Below the pieces are notes generated by a model. The model saw only the letters and a list, made by a program, of their open reading frames with translations. It was not told the origin of the DNA and did no database searches. A stretch of 64,000 bases of DNA from contig NZ_JABFMU010000020.1 of NCBI RefSeq assembly GCF_013359695.1, positions 1 through 64,000 on the forward strand. The letters run 5' to 3'. Every line of letters begins with the position of its first letter. Position 1 is the first letter of the stretch. This document shows positions 38,100 to 49,402 of this stretch, in pieces. This stretch comes from Pseudomonas sp. C2B4 (GTDB lineage Bacteria; Pseudomonadota; Gammaproteobacteria; Pseudomonadales; Pseudomonadaceae). A program made the position numbers and the translations under genes.

Positions 38100-38678
38100 T
38101 CAGGGGATTTGCACGCCTTCGGCCATCAGCATGTCCACCAGGCGAATCAGCGGCAAGCCGACGAGGCTGGTGGCGTCAGGGCCTTCGGTGCCCTGAAACA
38201 GGCTGACGCCCAGGCCTTCGGCCTTGAAGCTGCCGGCGCAATCGTAGGGTTGTTCTGCATGCAGGTAGCGTTCGATACGAGCGGTGTCGAGCGTGCGCAT
38301 GTGTACGGTGAAGGGTACCCAGTCGACCTGGCAATGGCCGGTTTGGCTATTGAGCAGGGCCAGGCCGGTGAGGAAGGTCACGCTGGCGCCGCTCGCGGCC
38401 AGCAGTTGTTCACGGGCCTTTTCGAAGGTATGGGGCTTGCCGATGATTCTGTCACCGAGCACGGCGACCTGGTCGGAGCCGATGATCAAGTGCGCGCCAT
38501 GGCTGCCGGCCAGTGCCCGTGCTTTTTCCTCGGCGAGGCGCTTGACCAGATCAACGGCAGGCTCGTCAGGACGATGGCTTTCGTCGATGTCGGGTGAGCT
38601 GCAGGTGAACGGCAGCCGCAGGCGGGCCAGCAATTCCCGGCGATAGACCGAGCCGGAAGCGAGTAATAAAGGCAGCAT
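38100..38678 (-). CDS. Maf/YceF-family nucleotide pyrophosphatase
   Basis: A 192-aa Maf-like house-cleaning pyrophosphatase. The N-terminal LLLASGSVYRRELLARL and the metal-binding DESH and SDQV motifs are present. Its location beside yceD-rpmF fits the YceF type, which in E. coli hydrolyses 7-methyl-GTP. ATG 38678 has GGAG 6 nt upstream; longer in-frame starts run into the divergent promoter. Confidence 0.94.
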   Translation of the reverse strand: MLPLLLASGSVYRRELLARLRLPFTCSSPDIDESHRPDEPAVDLVKRLAEEKARALAGSHGAHLIIGSDQVAVLGDRIIGKPHTFEKAREQLLAASGASVTFLTGLALLNSQTGHCQVDWVPFTVHMRTLDTARIERYLHAEQPYDCAGSFKAEGLGVSLFQGTEGPDATSLVGLPLIRLVDMLMAEGVQIP

Positions 38679-38747
38679 GTGCATCTCCAGAAGGCAGGTG
38701 CCGATTCTAGCGGAGGCTTGCAAGTGACGGACAGGGCTGAATTTCCT

Positions 38748-38775
38748 TTGACATGGGCGGGTGCATCCCTATAAT
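38748..38775 (+). promoter_or_regulatory. Consensus sigma70 promoter of yceD-rpmF-plsX
   Basis: Perfect TTGACA (38748–38753) and TATAAT (38770–38775), spacer 16 nt. The predicted transcription start (about 38782) is only about 3 nt before the yceD ATG. Confidence 0.9.
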
Positions 38776-38784
38776 GCTGCGCCT

Positions 38785-39312
38785 ATGTTGAATGACCCGA
38801 TTCCACCTCACGTTGACCCGCGCAAATTGGCTGACCGTGGCACCACCCTTCAAGGTGAAATGCTGCTGGCCGATTTGGAGAGACTCTGCGACCCGCTTTC
38901 CGACAATGTCGGTACGGTGCAGGCTAAATTCGTTTTTGAACGAGATGAACGTAAATCTGTGGTAATCCACAGCTTTATCGACACTGAAGTCAAAATGGTT
39001 TGCCAGCGTTGTCTTGAGCTGGTCACCCTGCCGATCCATAGCGAATGCAGTTATGCTGTGGTGAAGGAGGGTGCGAATACCCAGTCGTTGCCGAAAGGTT
39101 ATGACGTGCTGGAACTGGGCGAAGATCCTTTGGATCTGCAGTCACTGATCGAGGAGGAGCTTCTGCTCGCCTTGCCCATTGTGCCTGCTCATCATCCGGA
39201 AGAATGCCAGCAGCCGGCGGGAGCAGATGAGCCCGAACCGAGCGAGGACGAGGTAACGCGGTCCAACCCGTTCAGTGTATTGGCGCAGTTAAAGCGTGAC
39301 CCAAACGTTTAG
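38785..39312 (+). CDS. yceD: YceD/DUF177 protein
   Basis: A 175-aa protein always found before rpmF. It has the conserved CQRC pair (VCQRCLELV) and an acidic C-terminal tail (EEELLLALPIVPAHHPEEC). In plants and bacteria DUF177 proteins have been linked to 23S rRNA accumulation. The chosen start, MLNDPIPPHVDPRKLADRG, is the family one; there is no ribosome-binding site upstream and the promoter almost abuts it, so the mRNA may be leaderless. Confidence 0.93.
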   Translation: MLNDPIPPHVDPRKLADRGTTLQGEMLLADLERLCDPLSDNVGTVQAKFVFERDERKSVVIHSFIDTEVKMVCQRCLELVTLPIHSECSYAVVKEGANTQSLPKGYDVLELGEDPLDLQSLIEEELLLALPIVPAHHPEECQQPAGADEPEPSEDEVTRSNPFSVLAQLKRDPNV

Positions 39313-39325
39313 GAGTTAATCAATT

Positions 39326-39508
39326 ATGGCTGTTCAGCAGAACAAAAAATCCCGCTCTGCCCGTGACATGCGCCGTTCGCACGACGCTCTCGAGGCTAGC
39401 ACCCTGTCTGTAGAAAAAACCACTGGTGAAGTTCACCTGCGTCACCACGTATCGCCAGAAGGCGTATACCGTGGCCGTAAAGTGATCGACAAGGGCGCTG
39501 ACGAGTAA
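39326..39508 (+). CDS. rpmF: 50S ribosomal protein L32
   Basis: A 60-aa basic ribosomal protein ([20 protein letters not shown]). It lacks the zinc-binding cysteines of some L32 forms. AGGAG precedes the ATG. It lies 13 nt after yceD. Confidence 0.97.
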
Positions 39509-39512
39509 TCAC

Positions 39513-40523
39513 TTGTCCGCTCAAGTCATCGCGATTGACGCAATGGGCGGGGACTTCGGTCCCCGCAGCATTGTTCAGGCCAGCCTTGCTTGCCTGTCTG
39601 CAACCCCCTCGCTGCACCTGACCCTCGTTGGTCAACCCTCCCTCCTTGAAGAATTGATCGCTGGCCAGTCGGCTGTGGATCGCGCACGCCTGTCGATTGC
39701 TCCGGCGTCCGAAGTCATCACCATGGATGAAAAGCCTGCCCAGGCCCTGCGCGGCAAGCCTGATTCGTCGATGCGCGTGGCACTTGAGTTGTTGCGCGAT
39801 GGCAAGGTCCAGGCGTGTGTCAGTGCCGGTAATACCGGTGCGCTGATGGCGTTGTCGCGATTCGTGCTCAAGACCTTACCAGGTATCGATCGGCCGGCCA
39901 TGGTCGCGGCGATCCCCACGCAGAAGGGCTATTGCCAGTTGCTGGATTTGGGCGCCAATGTCGATTGCAGTGCCGAGCATCTGTTGCAGTTTGCAGTGAT
40001 GGGGTCGGTGGCAGCTGAAACCCTGGGCATCGTTCGTCCGCGGGTGGCCTTGCTGAACATCGGCACCGAAGACATCAAGGGCAACCAGCAGGTTAAGCTG
40101 GCCGCCACCCTGTTGCAGGGCGCTCGAGGTATCAACTACATCGGTTTTGTCGAGGGTGACGGCTTGTACCGCGGCGAGGCGGATGTAGTGGTGTGTGACG
40201 GTTTTGTCGGCAACATTCTGCTCAAGTCTAGCGAGGGGCTGGCGACCATGATTGCCGGGCGCATCGAAGCGCTGTTCAAGAAAAGCCTGCCATCGCGCAT
40301 GGTCGGTGCGTTGGCCCTGCCGTTGATGAAGCGTCTGCAAGCCGATCTGGCGCCGGCGCGGCACAACGGAGCGAGCTTTCTTGGTCTGCAGGGCATTGTG
40401 GTGAAAAGTCACGGTTCTGCCGGAGTGCAGGGGTTTCAGAGTGCAATTTCGCGTGCCCTGATCGAGATTCAGGAAAACCTGCCGGAACGGATTCACGGTC
40501 GTCTGGAGGATTTGTTGCTTTAG
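39513..40523 (+). CDS. plsX: Phosphate acyltransferase PlsX
   Basis: A 336-aa enzyme making acyl-phosphate from acyl-ACP for phospholipid synthesis. The N-terminal [13 protein letters not shown] is diagnostic. The start must be TTG at 39513, as there is no ATG or GTG before the conserved region, and it is 4 nt after the rpmF stop, so translation is probably coupled. It links the ribosomal gene to the fab cluster. Confidence 0.93.
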   Translation: MSAQVIAIDAMGGDFGPRSIVQASLACLSATPSLHLTLVGQPSLLEELIAGQSAVDRARLSIAPASEVITMDEKPAQALRGKPDSSMRVALELLRDGKVQACVSAGNTGALMALSRFVLKTLPGIDRPAMVAAIPTQKGYCQLLDLGANVDCSAEHLLQFAVMGSVAAETLGIVRPRVALLNIGTEDIKGNQQVKLAATLLQGARGINYIGFVEGDGLYRGEADVVVCDGFVGNILLKSSEGLATMIAGRIEALFKKSLPSRMVGALALPLMKRLQADLAPARHNGASFLGLQGIVVKSHGSAGVQGFQSAISRALIEIQENLPERIHGRLEDLLL

Positions 40524-40649
40524 GCGTTTTCGTCGGACAATGCTTAAATGTGACCGCTCAGTTCATTTGGCCATCCAACTGTCAGTTTCTTGCGTCCCCC
40601 AAAGCGGGACGTCAATTCTCCGACGACAAGATCATTAGGGGCTTGTTAC

Positions 40650-41588
40650 ATGTCTGCTTCCCTCGCATTCGTCTTTCCGGGACAAGGTTCGCAGTCCCTC
40701 GGCATGCTGGCCGAGTTGGGCGCGCAACATCCGGTTGTCCTCGAAACATTCAAAGAAGCTTCCGATGCTTTGGGCTATGACCTGTGGGCACTGACCCAGC
40801 AAGGGCCGGAAGAGCAACTCAATCAAACCGATAAAACCCAACCGGCCATCCTGACCGCCTCGATCGCTTTGTGGCGCCTGTGGCTGGCGGAAGGTGGCGC
40901 GCGTCCGGCTTATGTTGCCGGTCACAGCCTGGGTGAATACAGCGCGTTGGTCGCGGCAGGCGGCCTGAGCCTGGGCGATGCGGTGAAACTCGTTGAGCGT
41001 CGCGGTCAGCTGATGCAGGAAGCTGTTCCAGCCGGGCAGGGCGGCATGGCCGCCATCCTGGGCCTGGACGATGCCGACGTGCTGGCAGCCTGTGCCGAAG
41101 CGGCGCAAGGTGACGTGGTCAGTGCCGTCAACTTCAACTCCCCGGGTCAGGTGGTGATCGCCGGTGCCAAGGCGGCGGTCGAGCGCGCCATCGAAGGCTG
41201 CAAGGCTCGCGGCGCCAAGCGCGCGATGCCGTTGCCGGTCAGCGTGCCGTCCCACTGCGAACTGATGCGTCCGGCCGCCGAGCGTTTTGCCGAATCGATC
41301 GCTGCGATCGACTGGCAGGCGCCGCAGATTCCTGTGGTGCAGAACGTCAGTGCCGATGTGCCTGCCGATCTCGAAACCCTCAAGCGCGATCTGCTTGAGC
41401 AGCTTTACAAGCCTGTACGCTGGGTCGAATCGGTCCAGGCGCTGGCAGCCAAGGGCGCGACCAATCTGGTCGAGTGCGGCCCTGGCAAAGTGCTGGCCGG
41501 TCTGAACAAACGCTGCGCCGATGGCGTATCGACTTCCAACCTCAATACCCCAGATGCTTTCGCTGCCGCCCGTGCAGCGTTGGCTTGA
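40650..41588 (+). CDS. fabD: Malonyl-CoA:ACP transacylase
   Basis: A 312-aa enzyme loading malonate onto ACP. FPGQGSQ is at the N-terminus, the nucleophile is in GHSLGEY, and the catalytic His in VPSHCELM. ATG 40650 follows AGGGG; upstream in-frame sequence is not conserved. The 126 nt from plsX has no clear terminator, so read-through is likely. Confidence 0.97.
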   Translation: MSASLAFVFPGQGSQSLGMLAELGAQHPVVLETFKEASDALGYDLWALTQQGPEEQLNQTDKTQPAILTASIALWRLWLAEGGARPAYVAGHSLGEYSALVAAGGLSLGDAVKLVERRGQLMQEAVPAGQGGMAAILGLDDADVLAACAEAAQGDVVSAVNFNSPGQVVIAGAKAAVERAIEGCKARGAKRAMPLPVSVPSHCELMRPAAERFAESIAAIDWQAPQIPVVQNVSADVPADLETLKRDLLEQLYKPVRWVESVQALAAKGATNLVECGPGKVLAGLNKRCADGVSTSNLNTPDAFAAARAALA

Positions 41589-41604
41589 ATCAGGAGAAGC
41601 TTGC

Positions 41605-42345
41605 ATGAGTCTGCAAGGTAAAGTTGCACTGGTTACCGGTGCGAGCCGCGGTATCGGCCAGGCTATCGCCCTGGAACTGGGTCGTCAGGGCGCCATCGTT
41701 GTTGGCACCGCGACCTCCGCCTCTGGGGCCGAGCGCATCGCCGCCACCCTGAAGGAAAACGGCATTCAAGGCACTGGCCTTGAGCTCAATGTCACCAGCG
41801 ACGAGTCCGTATCGGCCGTGCTGGCGAGCATTCAGGAGCAGTTCGGAGCCCCGACGATCCTGGTGAATAATGCCGGCATCACCCGGGATAACCTGATGAT
41901 GCGCATGAAAGACGACGAGTGGTATGACGTTGTCGATACCAATCTGAACAGTCTGTATCGCCTGTCCAAGGGCGTTTTGCGCGGTATGACCAAGGCCCGT
42001 TGGGGACGAATTATCAGTATTGGCTCGGTTGTGGGTGCCATGGGCAACGCAGGCCAAGTAAACTATGCCGCCGCCAAGGCCGGTCTGGAAGGTTTCAGCC
42101 GCGCGCTGGCGCGTGAAGTCGGTTCGCGTTCGATTACGGTCAACTCGGTGACCCCAGGGTTCATCGACACCGATATGACCCGCGAATTGCCGGAAGCGCA
42201 GCGTGAAGCCTTGCAGACGCAGATTCCGCTGGGTCGTCTGGGGCAAGCTCAAGAGATCGCGTCCGTGGTCGCTTTTCTTGCGTCCGACGGTGCAGCCTAC
42301 GTGACCGGGGCTACAATCCCGGTGAACGGCGGGATGTACATGTAA
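41605..42345 (+). CDS. fabG: 3-oxoacyl-ACP reductase
   Basis: A 246-aa SDR reducing 3-ketoacyl-ACP with NADPH. TGASRGIG near residue 12, NNAG, Ser in IGSVVG and YAAAK are visible. AGGAG precedes ATG 41605, 16 nt after fabD. Confidence 0.97.
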   Translation: MSLQGKVALVTGASRGIGQAIALELGRQGAIVVGTATSASGAERIAATLKENGIQGTGLELNVTSDESVSAVLASIQEQFGAPTILVNNAGITRDNLMMRMKDDEWYDVVDTNLNSLYRLSKGVLRGMTKARWGRIISIGSVVGAMGNAGQVNYAAAKAGLEGFSRALAREVGSRSITVNSVTPGFIDTDMTRELPEAQREALQTQIPLGRLGQAQEIASVVAFLASDGAAYVTGATIPVNGGMYM

Positions 42346-42541
42346 GTTAAATGTGACGGATTGCTTCAAAAAAATGTCATACGAGCTGTCTAAAATCCGT
42401 TATAAAGCTGCAATCTATTTATAGGCAGAGGGTCGCCGGGTTTGAGGAGTGAAGCTTTCAGTTGAAAAGCTGAAAAGTCTTTCTATACACTTACCCACCG
42501 GCCAGCTGCCTGAATTTGTCCATTAGGAGTGAAAACAAGGT

Positions 42542-42778
42542 ATGAGCACCATCGAAGAGCGCGTCAAGAAAATCGTTGCCGAGCAACTGGGCGTTAAAGA
42601 AGAAGAAGTGGTCAACACTGCTTCCTTCGTTGAAGACCTGGGTGCTGACTCCCTTGACACCGTTGAGCTGGTGATGGCTCTGGAAGAGGAATTCGAGACC
42701 GAAATCCCTGACGAAGAAGCTGAGAAGATCACTACTGTACAAGCTGCTATCGATTACGTTACTAGCCACCAGGCGTAA
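42542..42778 (+). CDS. acpP: Acyl carrier protein
   Basis: A 78-aa acidic carrier protein. The phosphopantetheine serine is in [10 protein letters not shown]. The 196-nt gap from fabG is unusually long for this cluster and A/T-rich at 42360–42425, so acpP probably has its own promoter, though no clear pair of boxes was found. TTAGGAG stands before the ATG. Confidence 0.98.
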   Translation: MSTIEERVKKIVAEQLGVKEEEVVNTASFVEDLGADSLDTVELVMALEEEFETEIPDEEAEKITTVQAAIDYVTSHQA

Positions 42779-42807
42779 CAGTTTGTAATCGTTGCTCGCT
42801 GTCATGG

Positions 42808-42843
42808 AAAAACCGCACTGCCGCATGGCGTGCGGTTTTTTCT
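42808..42843 (+). terminator. Terminator after acpP
   Basis: ACCGCAC / GTGCGGT stem, loop TGCCGCATGGC, then six T. It would limit acpP read-through into fabF. Confidence 0.88.
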
Positions 42844-42886
42844 TTAGGCCTGATGCAAAGTCGTCATTTGAAAAAAGGAGAGTGCT

Positions 42887-44131
42887 GTGTCGCGTAGACG
42901 CGTCGTAGTCACCGGTATGGGTATGTTGTCGCCACTGGGCACGGATGTGCCAAGCAGCTGGCAGGGCATTCTGGCTGGCCGCAGTGGCATTGGTCTGATC
43001 GAACACACCGACCTTTCTGCCTATTCCACCCGTTTTGGCGGCTCGGTAAAGGGCTTCAATGTCGAGGAGTACCTGTCGGTCAAGGAAGCCCGCAAACTCG
43101 ACCTGTTCATTCAGTACGGCCTGGCCGCAGGCTTTCAGGCAGTGCGCAACGCCGGTCTGGAAGTCACCGACGCCAACCGTGAGCGCATCGGTGTTGCCAT
43201 GGGCTCGGGTATTGGCGGTCTGACCAATATCGAAGAAACCAGTCGCACCCTGCATGAGACCGGCCCGCGTCGGATTTCTCCGTTTTTCGTGCCAGGCTCG
43301 ATCATCAATATGATTTCCGGTTTCCTGTCCATCCATCTGGGGGCACAGGGACCTAACTACGCTATCGCCACGGCATGTACCACCGGTACGCACTGCATCG
43401 GCATGGCGGCTCGCAATATCATGTACGACGAAGCCGACGTGATGATTGCCGGCGGTGCCGAGATGGCGGCCTGCGGTCTGGGCATGGGCGGCTTCGGTGC
43501 TTCCCGCGCGCTGTCGACCCGCAACGACGAGCCGACTCGCGCGAGCCGTCCATGGGACAAGGGCCGTGATGGCTTCGTGCTTTCCGACGGTGCCGGTGCG
43601 CTGGTGCTCGAAGAGCTGGAGCACGCCAAGGCCCGCGGCGCGACCATCTATGCCGAGCTGATCGGTTTCGGCACCAGTGGCGACGCCTACCACATGACGT
43701 CGCCGCCAGCCGATGGCGCGGGCGCTGCCCGTTGCATCACCAACGCCTTGCGCGATGCGAAGATCAACGGCGATCAGGTGAATTACATCAACGCCCACGG
43801 CACTTCGACCCCGGCCGGTGACCTCGCTGAGGCCCAGGCGATCAAGACCGTGTTCGGCGATCATGCCTACAAGCTGGCCGTCAGTTCGACCAAGTCCATG
43901 ACCGGTCACCTGCTGGGTGCGGCGGGCGCGGTCGAGGCAATCTTCAGCGTGCTGGCAATCAACAGTCAGGTAGCGCCACCGACCATCAACCTCGATGAGC
44001 CGGATGAAGGCTGCGACCTCGATTTCGTGCCGCACACCGCGCGCAACATGGATATTGACGTGGTTCTGTCCAACTCCTTCGGTTTTGGTGGTACCAACGG
44101 ATCGCTGGTGTTCCGCCGGTTCGCAGGTTGA
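42887..44131 (+). CDS. fabF: 3-oxoacyl-ACP synthase II
   Basis: A 414-aa condensing enzyme. The catalytic Cys is in TACTTGTH, with the two histidines in [11 protein letters not shown] and [12 protein letters not shown]. The start is GTG 42887 after AGGAG. Its stop overlaps the pabC start. Confidence 0.97.
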   Translation: MSRRRVVVTGMGMLSPLGTDVPSSWQGILAGRSGIGLIEHTDLSAYSTRFGGSVKGFNVEEYLSVKEARKLDLFIQYGLAAGFQAVRNAGLEVTDANRERIGVAMGSGIGGLTNIEETSRTLHETGPRRISPFFVPGSIINMISGFLSIHLGAQGPNYAIATACTTGTHCIGMAARNIMYDEADVMIAGGAEMAACGLGMGGFGASRALSTRNDEPTRASRPWDKGRDGFVLSDGAGALVLEELEHAKARGATIYAELIGFGTSGDAYHMTSPPADGAGAARCITNALRDAKINGDQVNYINAHGTSTPAGDLAEAQAIKTVFGDHAYKLAVSSTKSMTGHLLGAAGAVEAIFSVLAINSQVAPPTINLDEPDEGCDLDFVPHTARNMDIDVVLSNSFGFGGTNGSLVFRRFAG

Positions 44132-44946
44132 TGGACACCTGGGTCGATGGTCAGCCGGCTGACGCACTGTCGCTGAAAGATCGCGGCCTGGCGTACGGCG
44201 ATGGGCTGTTCGAGACCATTGCCGTGCATGATGGCTTCCCAGTTCTGCTGGATCGTCATCTGGTGCGGCTGGCCAAAGGCTGCCGGCGCCTGGCAATCAA
44301 TCTGGATCAGGCTGCCGTGGTCGCGGAATTGCTGACCTATGCCGAGCAATTGAAAGAAGGTGTACTCAAGCTGATCGTTACCCGTGGCGACGGCCAGCGG
44401 GGGTACGCTTTCGATCCTTCGGCCCAGGCCCGTCGAATCCTGTCGGGTAATTCTCCAGCGGTTTACCCGGCCGCCCATGCGGAGCAGGGCATTCGGCTGT
44501 TCCCGTGCACCACACGACTTTCCCTTCAGCCCCTTCTCGCAGGTCTCAAGCACTTGAACCGTCTTGAGCAGGTGATGGCGCGCGCCGAATGGCAGGACGC
44601 CGAACATGCCGAAGGCTTGATGCTCGATCAGGCCGGTCGCGTGATCGAGGGTGTGTTCAGCAACCTGTTCCTGGTGCGTGACGGTGTGTTGATCACAGCG
44701 GATTTGAGCTACTGCGGCGTAGAAGGTGTGATGCGTGCCGAGTTATTGTCTCAGGCCGAAGCTTTGGCCATCCCGATCCAAATCACCGATATCACGCTTG
44801 AGCAGCTGCAAGGCGCTGACGAAGTCTTTGTCTGCAACAGCGTATATGGCGTTTGGCCGGTGCGTGCCTATGCCGCTCTGAGCTGGCCGGTTGGGCCGCT
44901 CACCCGTAAACTCCAAACCATTGCCCGCGCGCTACTGGATGCTTGA
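44131..44946 (+). CDS. pabC: Aminodeoxychorismate lyase
   Basis: A 271-aa fold-type IV PLP enzyme making p-aminobenzoate for folate. GDGLFETI and the PLP-binding Lys in GLKHLNRLEQVMAR are visible, followed by EGVFSNLF. The start ATG overlaps the fabF stop by 1 nt; the standard fabF–pabC–mltG order is kept. Confidence 0.94.
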   Translation: MDTWVDGQPADALSLKDRGLAYGDGLFETIAVHDGFPVLLDRHLVRLAKGCRRLAINLDQAAVVAELLTYAEQLKEGVLKLIVTRGDGQRGYAFDPSAQARRILSGNSPAVYPAAHAEQGIRLFPCTTRLSLQPLLAGLKHLNRLEQVMARAEWQDAEHAEGLMLDQAGRVIEGVFSNLFLVRDGVLITADLSYCGVEGVMRAELLSQAEALAIPIQITDITLEQLQGADEVFVCNSVYGVWPVRAYAALSWPVGPLTRKLQTIARALLDA

Positions 44947-44949
44947 TAC

Positions 44950-46230
44950 GTGAGACGTAAATTCTTGCTGCTGCTGGAAACCGGACTGGTTCTGGCGGGG
45001 CTGATGTTGGGCGCTTCCGCCTGGAAAATTCATTCGGCGCTGGTGCAGCCGTTGAATATCACTCAGGAAGAACTGCTGGAGGTGCCCAAAGGCACCACAC
45101 CGAACCGCACCTTCCTGCGACTTGAAGCCGATGGCCTCATCAAGGACGCGTTCTGGTTGCGCGTGTATTGGCGCTTCAATTTGCCTAAACAACCGCTGCA
45201 CAGTGGCGAATACCGCATGCTTCCCGGCATGACCGTCGAAGGTCTGATCGATCTGTGGAAGCGTGGGGAAATGGTGCAGTACAGCGTGACACTGGTCGAA
45301 GGCTGGAACTTCCATCAGGTCCGAGCGGCGTTGGCCAAGGAAGAGAAACTTGAGCATACCCTGGAGGGTTTGAGCGACAGCCAGGTCATGGACAAGCTCG
45401 GCCATTCGGGGATTTTCCCTGAAGGGCGATTCTTCCCCGACACTTATCGCTTCGTGCGCGGCATGACCGACACCGAGCTGTTGAAAACAGCCTACGACCG
45501 CCTCGACGAGGTGTTGGCCAAGGAATGGAACCAGCGCTCGGCCGACGTGCCGTACACTGAACCCTATCAAGCCCTGATCATGGCCTCGCTGGTGGAGAAA
45601 GAGACCGGCGTGCCGCAGGAGCGTGGGCAGATTGCCGGCGTGTTCGTGCGACGCATGGCGATCGGCATGTTGCTGCAGACGGACCCGACAGTGATCTATG
45701 GTTTGGGTGATCGCTACAGTGGCAAATTGACACGCGCCCATCTCAAGGAACCGACGCCTTACAACACCTATGTGATTGCAGGACTGCCGCCTACCCCGAT
45801 TGCGATGGTTGGCCGTGAAGCGATCCATGCGGCACTGAATCCTGTAGCGGGCAGCAGCCTTTATTTCGTGGCGCGCGGTGATGGCAGCCATGTGTTCTCC
45901 GATGACCTGGACGCCCATAACAATGCCGTGCGGGAGTTCCAGCTCAAGCGCCGCGCTGACTATCGTTCCAGCCCGGCGCCGGTCGGCGCGTCCGAGACAA
46001 CGCAAGCCCCGGTAGAGGAAACTCAGGCGGCGGAGGCTCCGCCATCTCAAACCGCGGAAGCTCCAGCTTCCGAGTCTCAGGCTCAGCAGGACCAGGCACC
46101 GATCCCGGCCTCTTCACCCAATACCGTGCCCGAGGTTCTGCCACCGGTACAGCCGCAAGAGCCCGCGCCTGAATCCACACCGGCGCCAGCCCCCGAGCCG
46201 GCGGTAACTGCACCGCAAGGCCCGCAATGA
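44950..46230 (+). CDS. mltG: Endolytic transglycosylase MltG with long Pro/Ala/Glu tail
   Basis: A 426-aa YceG/MltG protein that ends peptidoglycan glycan strands. One membrane helix (residues 6–22), then the LysM-like and catalytic domain; the active-site Glu is in MASLVEKETGVPQERG. The enzyme part ends near residue 340. About 85 more residues follow, dominated by Pro, Ala, Glu, Gln and Thr. The start is GTG 44950, with no clear ribosome-binding site, 3 nt after pabC. Confidence 0.95.
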   Translation: MRRKFLLLLETGLVLAGLMLGASAWKIHSALVQPLNITQEELLEVPKGTTPNRTFLRLEADGLIKDAFWLRVYWRFNLPKQPLHSGEYRMLPGMTVEGLIDLWKRGEMVQYSVTLVEGWNFHQVRAALAKEEKLEHTLEGLSDSQVMDKLGHSGIFPEGRFFPDTYRFVRGMTDTELLKTAYDRLDEVLAKEWNQRSADVPYTEPYQALIMASLVEKETGVPQERGQIAGVFVRRMAIGMLLQTDPTVIYGLGDRYSGKLTRAHLKEPTPYNTYVIAGLPPTPIAMVGREAIHAALNPVAGSSLYFVARGDGSHVFSDDLDAHNNAVREFQLKRRADYRSSPAPVGASETTQAPVEETQAAEAPPSQTAEAPASESQAQQDQAPIPASSPNTVPEVLPPVQPQEPAPESTPAPAPEPAVTAPQGPQ

Positions 46231-46240
46231 ATCTGACTAA

Positions 46241-47861
<1,621 letters not shown>

Positions 47862-47903
47862 TAGTCTGTGCCTAGACTCTGATCGTCAGCAGTGGAGGTC
47901 AGC

Positions 47904-48260
47904 ATGAATGAAACTGTCAGTCCGGGGCCACGCAACGGTATCTTGTCCCTGACCATCAAGGACAAGTCCGTGCTTTATGCGGCCTACATGCCATTCATCA
48001 AGAACGGCGGCCTGTTTATCCCGACCAACAAAAGCTACAAGTTGGGCGATGAGGTATTCATGTTGCTGCATTTGTTCGATGAACCGGAAAAGATCCCGGT
48101 AGCCGGCAAAGTCACGTGGGTCACCCCAAAAGGCGCCCAGGGTAATCGCGCCGCCGGGGTTGGCGTACAGTTCAACGAAGGCGACAACACCGCGCGCAGT
48201 CGAATCGAAACTCATCTGGCCGGAGCCCTGAAGTCCGACCGTCCCACCCATACGATGTAA
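47904..48260 (+). CDS. pilZ: PilZ-domain protein for type IV pilus biogenesis
   Basis: A 118-aa protein named for type IV pilus assembly in P. aeruginosa. The PilZ fold is present, but the usual c-di-GMP-binding RxxxR N-terminal motif is not seen, as for the original PilZ protein. ATG 47904 follows GGAGG at good spacing; an upstream start at 47892 has none. Confidence 0.94.
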   Translation: MNETVSPGPRNGILSLTIKDKSVLYAAYMPFIKNGGLFIPTNKSYKLGDEVFMLLHLFDEPEKIPVAGKVTWVTPKGAQGNRAAGVGVQFNEGDNTARSRIETHLAGALKSDRPTHTM

Positions 48261-48274
48261 GTTGCAGTCCTTTT

Positions 48275-49060
48275 ATGCTCGTAGATTCCCATTGTCACCT
48301 TGACCGCCTCGACCTTGCCGCTCATGACGGCTCCCTGGATGCCGCCCTCGATGCGGCCCGCCAGCGCGGGGTAGGGCACTTTCTCTGTATCGGTGTCAGC
48401 GCCGACAACGCCGCCGACGTCAAAGCCCTGGCCGAACGCTATGAGGATGTCGACTGTTCGGTTGGCGTGCATCCTTTGGACGTGCAACCGGGTGCGGCGC
48501 CTGCGCTGGATTGGCTGTTACAGGAGCTCAATCACCCGCGCGTGGTGGCCATTGGCGAAACGGGCCTGGATTACCACTACGAGCCGGAAGCGGCAGCGTT
48601 GCAGCAAGAATCCTTCAGATTGCATTTGCAGGCCGCGCAGCAGACCGGCAAACCGGTGATCATTCACACCCGTGGCGCCCGCGCCGATACCTTGAACCTG
48701 TTGCGTGAAGCGGCACTTTCCCAGGCAGGCGTGTTGCATTGCTTCACCGAGGACTGGGACATGGCCAAGGCGGCGCTGGACATGGGCTACTACATCTCCC
48801 TCTCCGGAATCGTCACGTTCCGTAATGCCGATGCGTTGCGCGATGTGGCCAGCAAGGTGCCGGCCGACCGATTGCTGGTGGAAACCGACTCACCGTACCT
48901 GGCGCCGATCCCGTATCGCGGCAAGCCGAACTTGCCGCAGTATGTGCGGGAAGTGGCAGAGTTTCTGGCCATGTTGCGTGGTGAATCCTACGAGCGGTTT
49001 GCCGAACAGACGACGGATAACTTCAAGCGTCTGTTCCCGCTGGCCCATGTGAAAGGTTAA
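48275..49060 (+). CDS. TatD-family metal-dependent hydrolase
   Basis: A 261-aa TIM-barrel DNase/hydrolase with the metal motif HCHL at the N-terminus (VDSHCHLDRL), GETGLDYH, IIHTRGA and ETDSPYLAP. Located right after pilZ, as in other pseudomonads. Family proteins show 3'-5' DNase activity. Confidence 0.94.
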   Translation: MLVDSHCHLDRLDLAAHDGSLDAALDAARQRGVGHFLCIGVSADNAADVKALAERYEDVDCSVGVHPLDVQPGAAPALDWLLQELNHPRVVAIGETGLDYHYEPEAAALQQESFRLHLQAAQQTGKPVIIHTRGARADTLNLLREAALSQAGVLHCFTEDWDMAKAALDMGYYISLSGIVTFRNADALRDVASKVPADRLLVETDSPYLAPIPYRGKPNLPQYVREVAEFLAMLRGESYERFAEQTTDNFKRLFPLAHVKG

Positions 49061-49071
49061 ATCGCAGGCAA

Positions 49072-49105
49072 AAAAAACCCGGGTTCTGGGGGGTGAATCC
49101 GGGTT
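49072..49105. terminator. Hairpin after the tatD-like gene
   Basis: AACCCGG / CCGGGTT stem around a G-rich loop. Eight A precede it, so the T-run is on the minus strand; on the plus strand there is no T-run after the stem. As a plus-strand terminator it would be weak. Confidence 0.6.
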
Positions 49106-49126
49106 AAGACCATTAGGAGTAAAACA

Positions 49127-49162
49127 ATGGTACGCGGTCCGTTGGTACCAATATCGGCGTGA
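49127..49162 (+). CDS. Possible 11-codon mini-ORF
   Basis: ATG preceded by a good AGGAG site at 8 nt and coding MVRGPLVPISA, then TGA. The rest of the 340 nt between the tatD-like gene and the TetR gene shows no gene; a CATAAT near 49359 may be a -10 box for the TetR gene. The mini-ORF could be a leader peptide or chance. Confidence 0.3.
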   Translation: MVRGPLVPISA

Positions 49163-49402
49163 CACTTGGGGGAGATGCCCCGCCGACAGTTCAAGTATTG
49201 ATCAGTATTTCACCCAGTCCAGTTTGTCGGCTGCGGTTTTTAAACAAATTTGGAATACGGGCGCTTCAGAAGAGTTCTCATCAGCTTGGGGCCTTGCGGG
49301 AAATACTCAAGAAACACAGATATGGTCGGATGATCCGTGCATTTTTGCGTAATTTAGGCATAATACGCGGCTTCGAATTTTGACCCCTACAGACCTTTTC
49401 TT

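Noticed and set aside
42491..44296. A 601-codon open frame on the minus strand opposite acpP and fabF
   Set aside because: Shadow frame without ribosome site or domain; spans two certain genes and a terminator.
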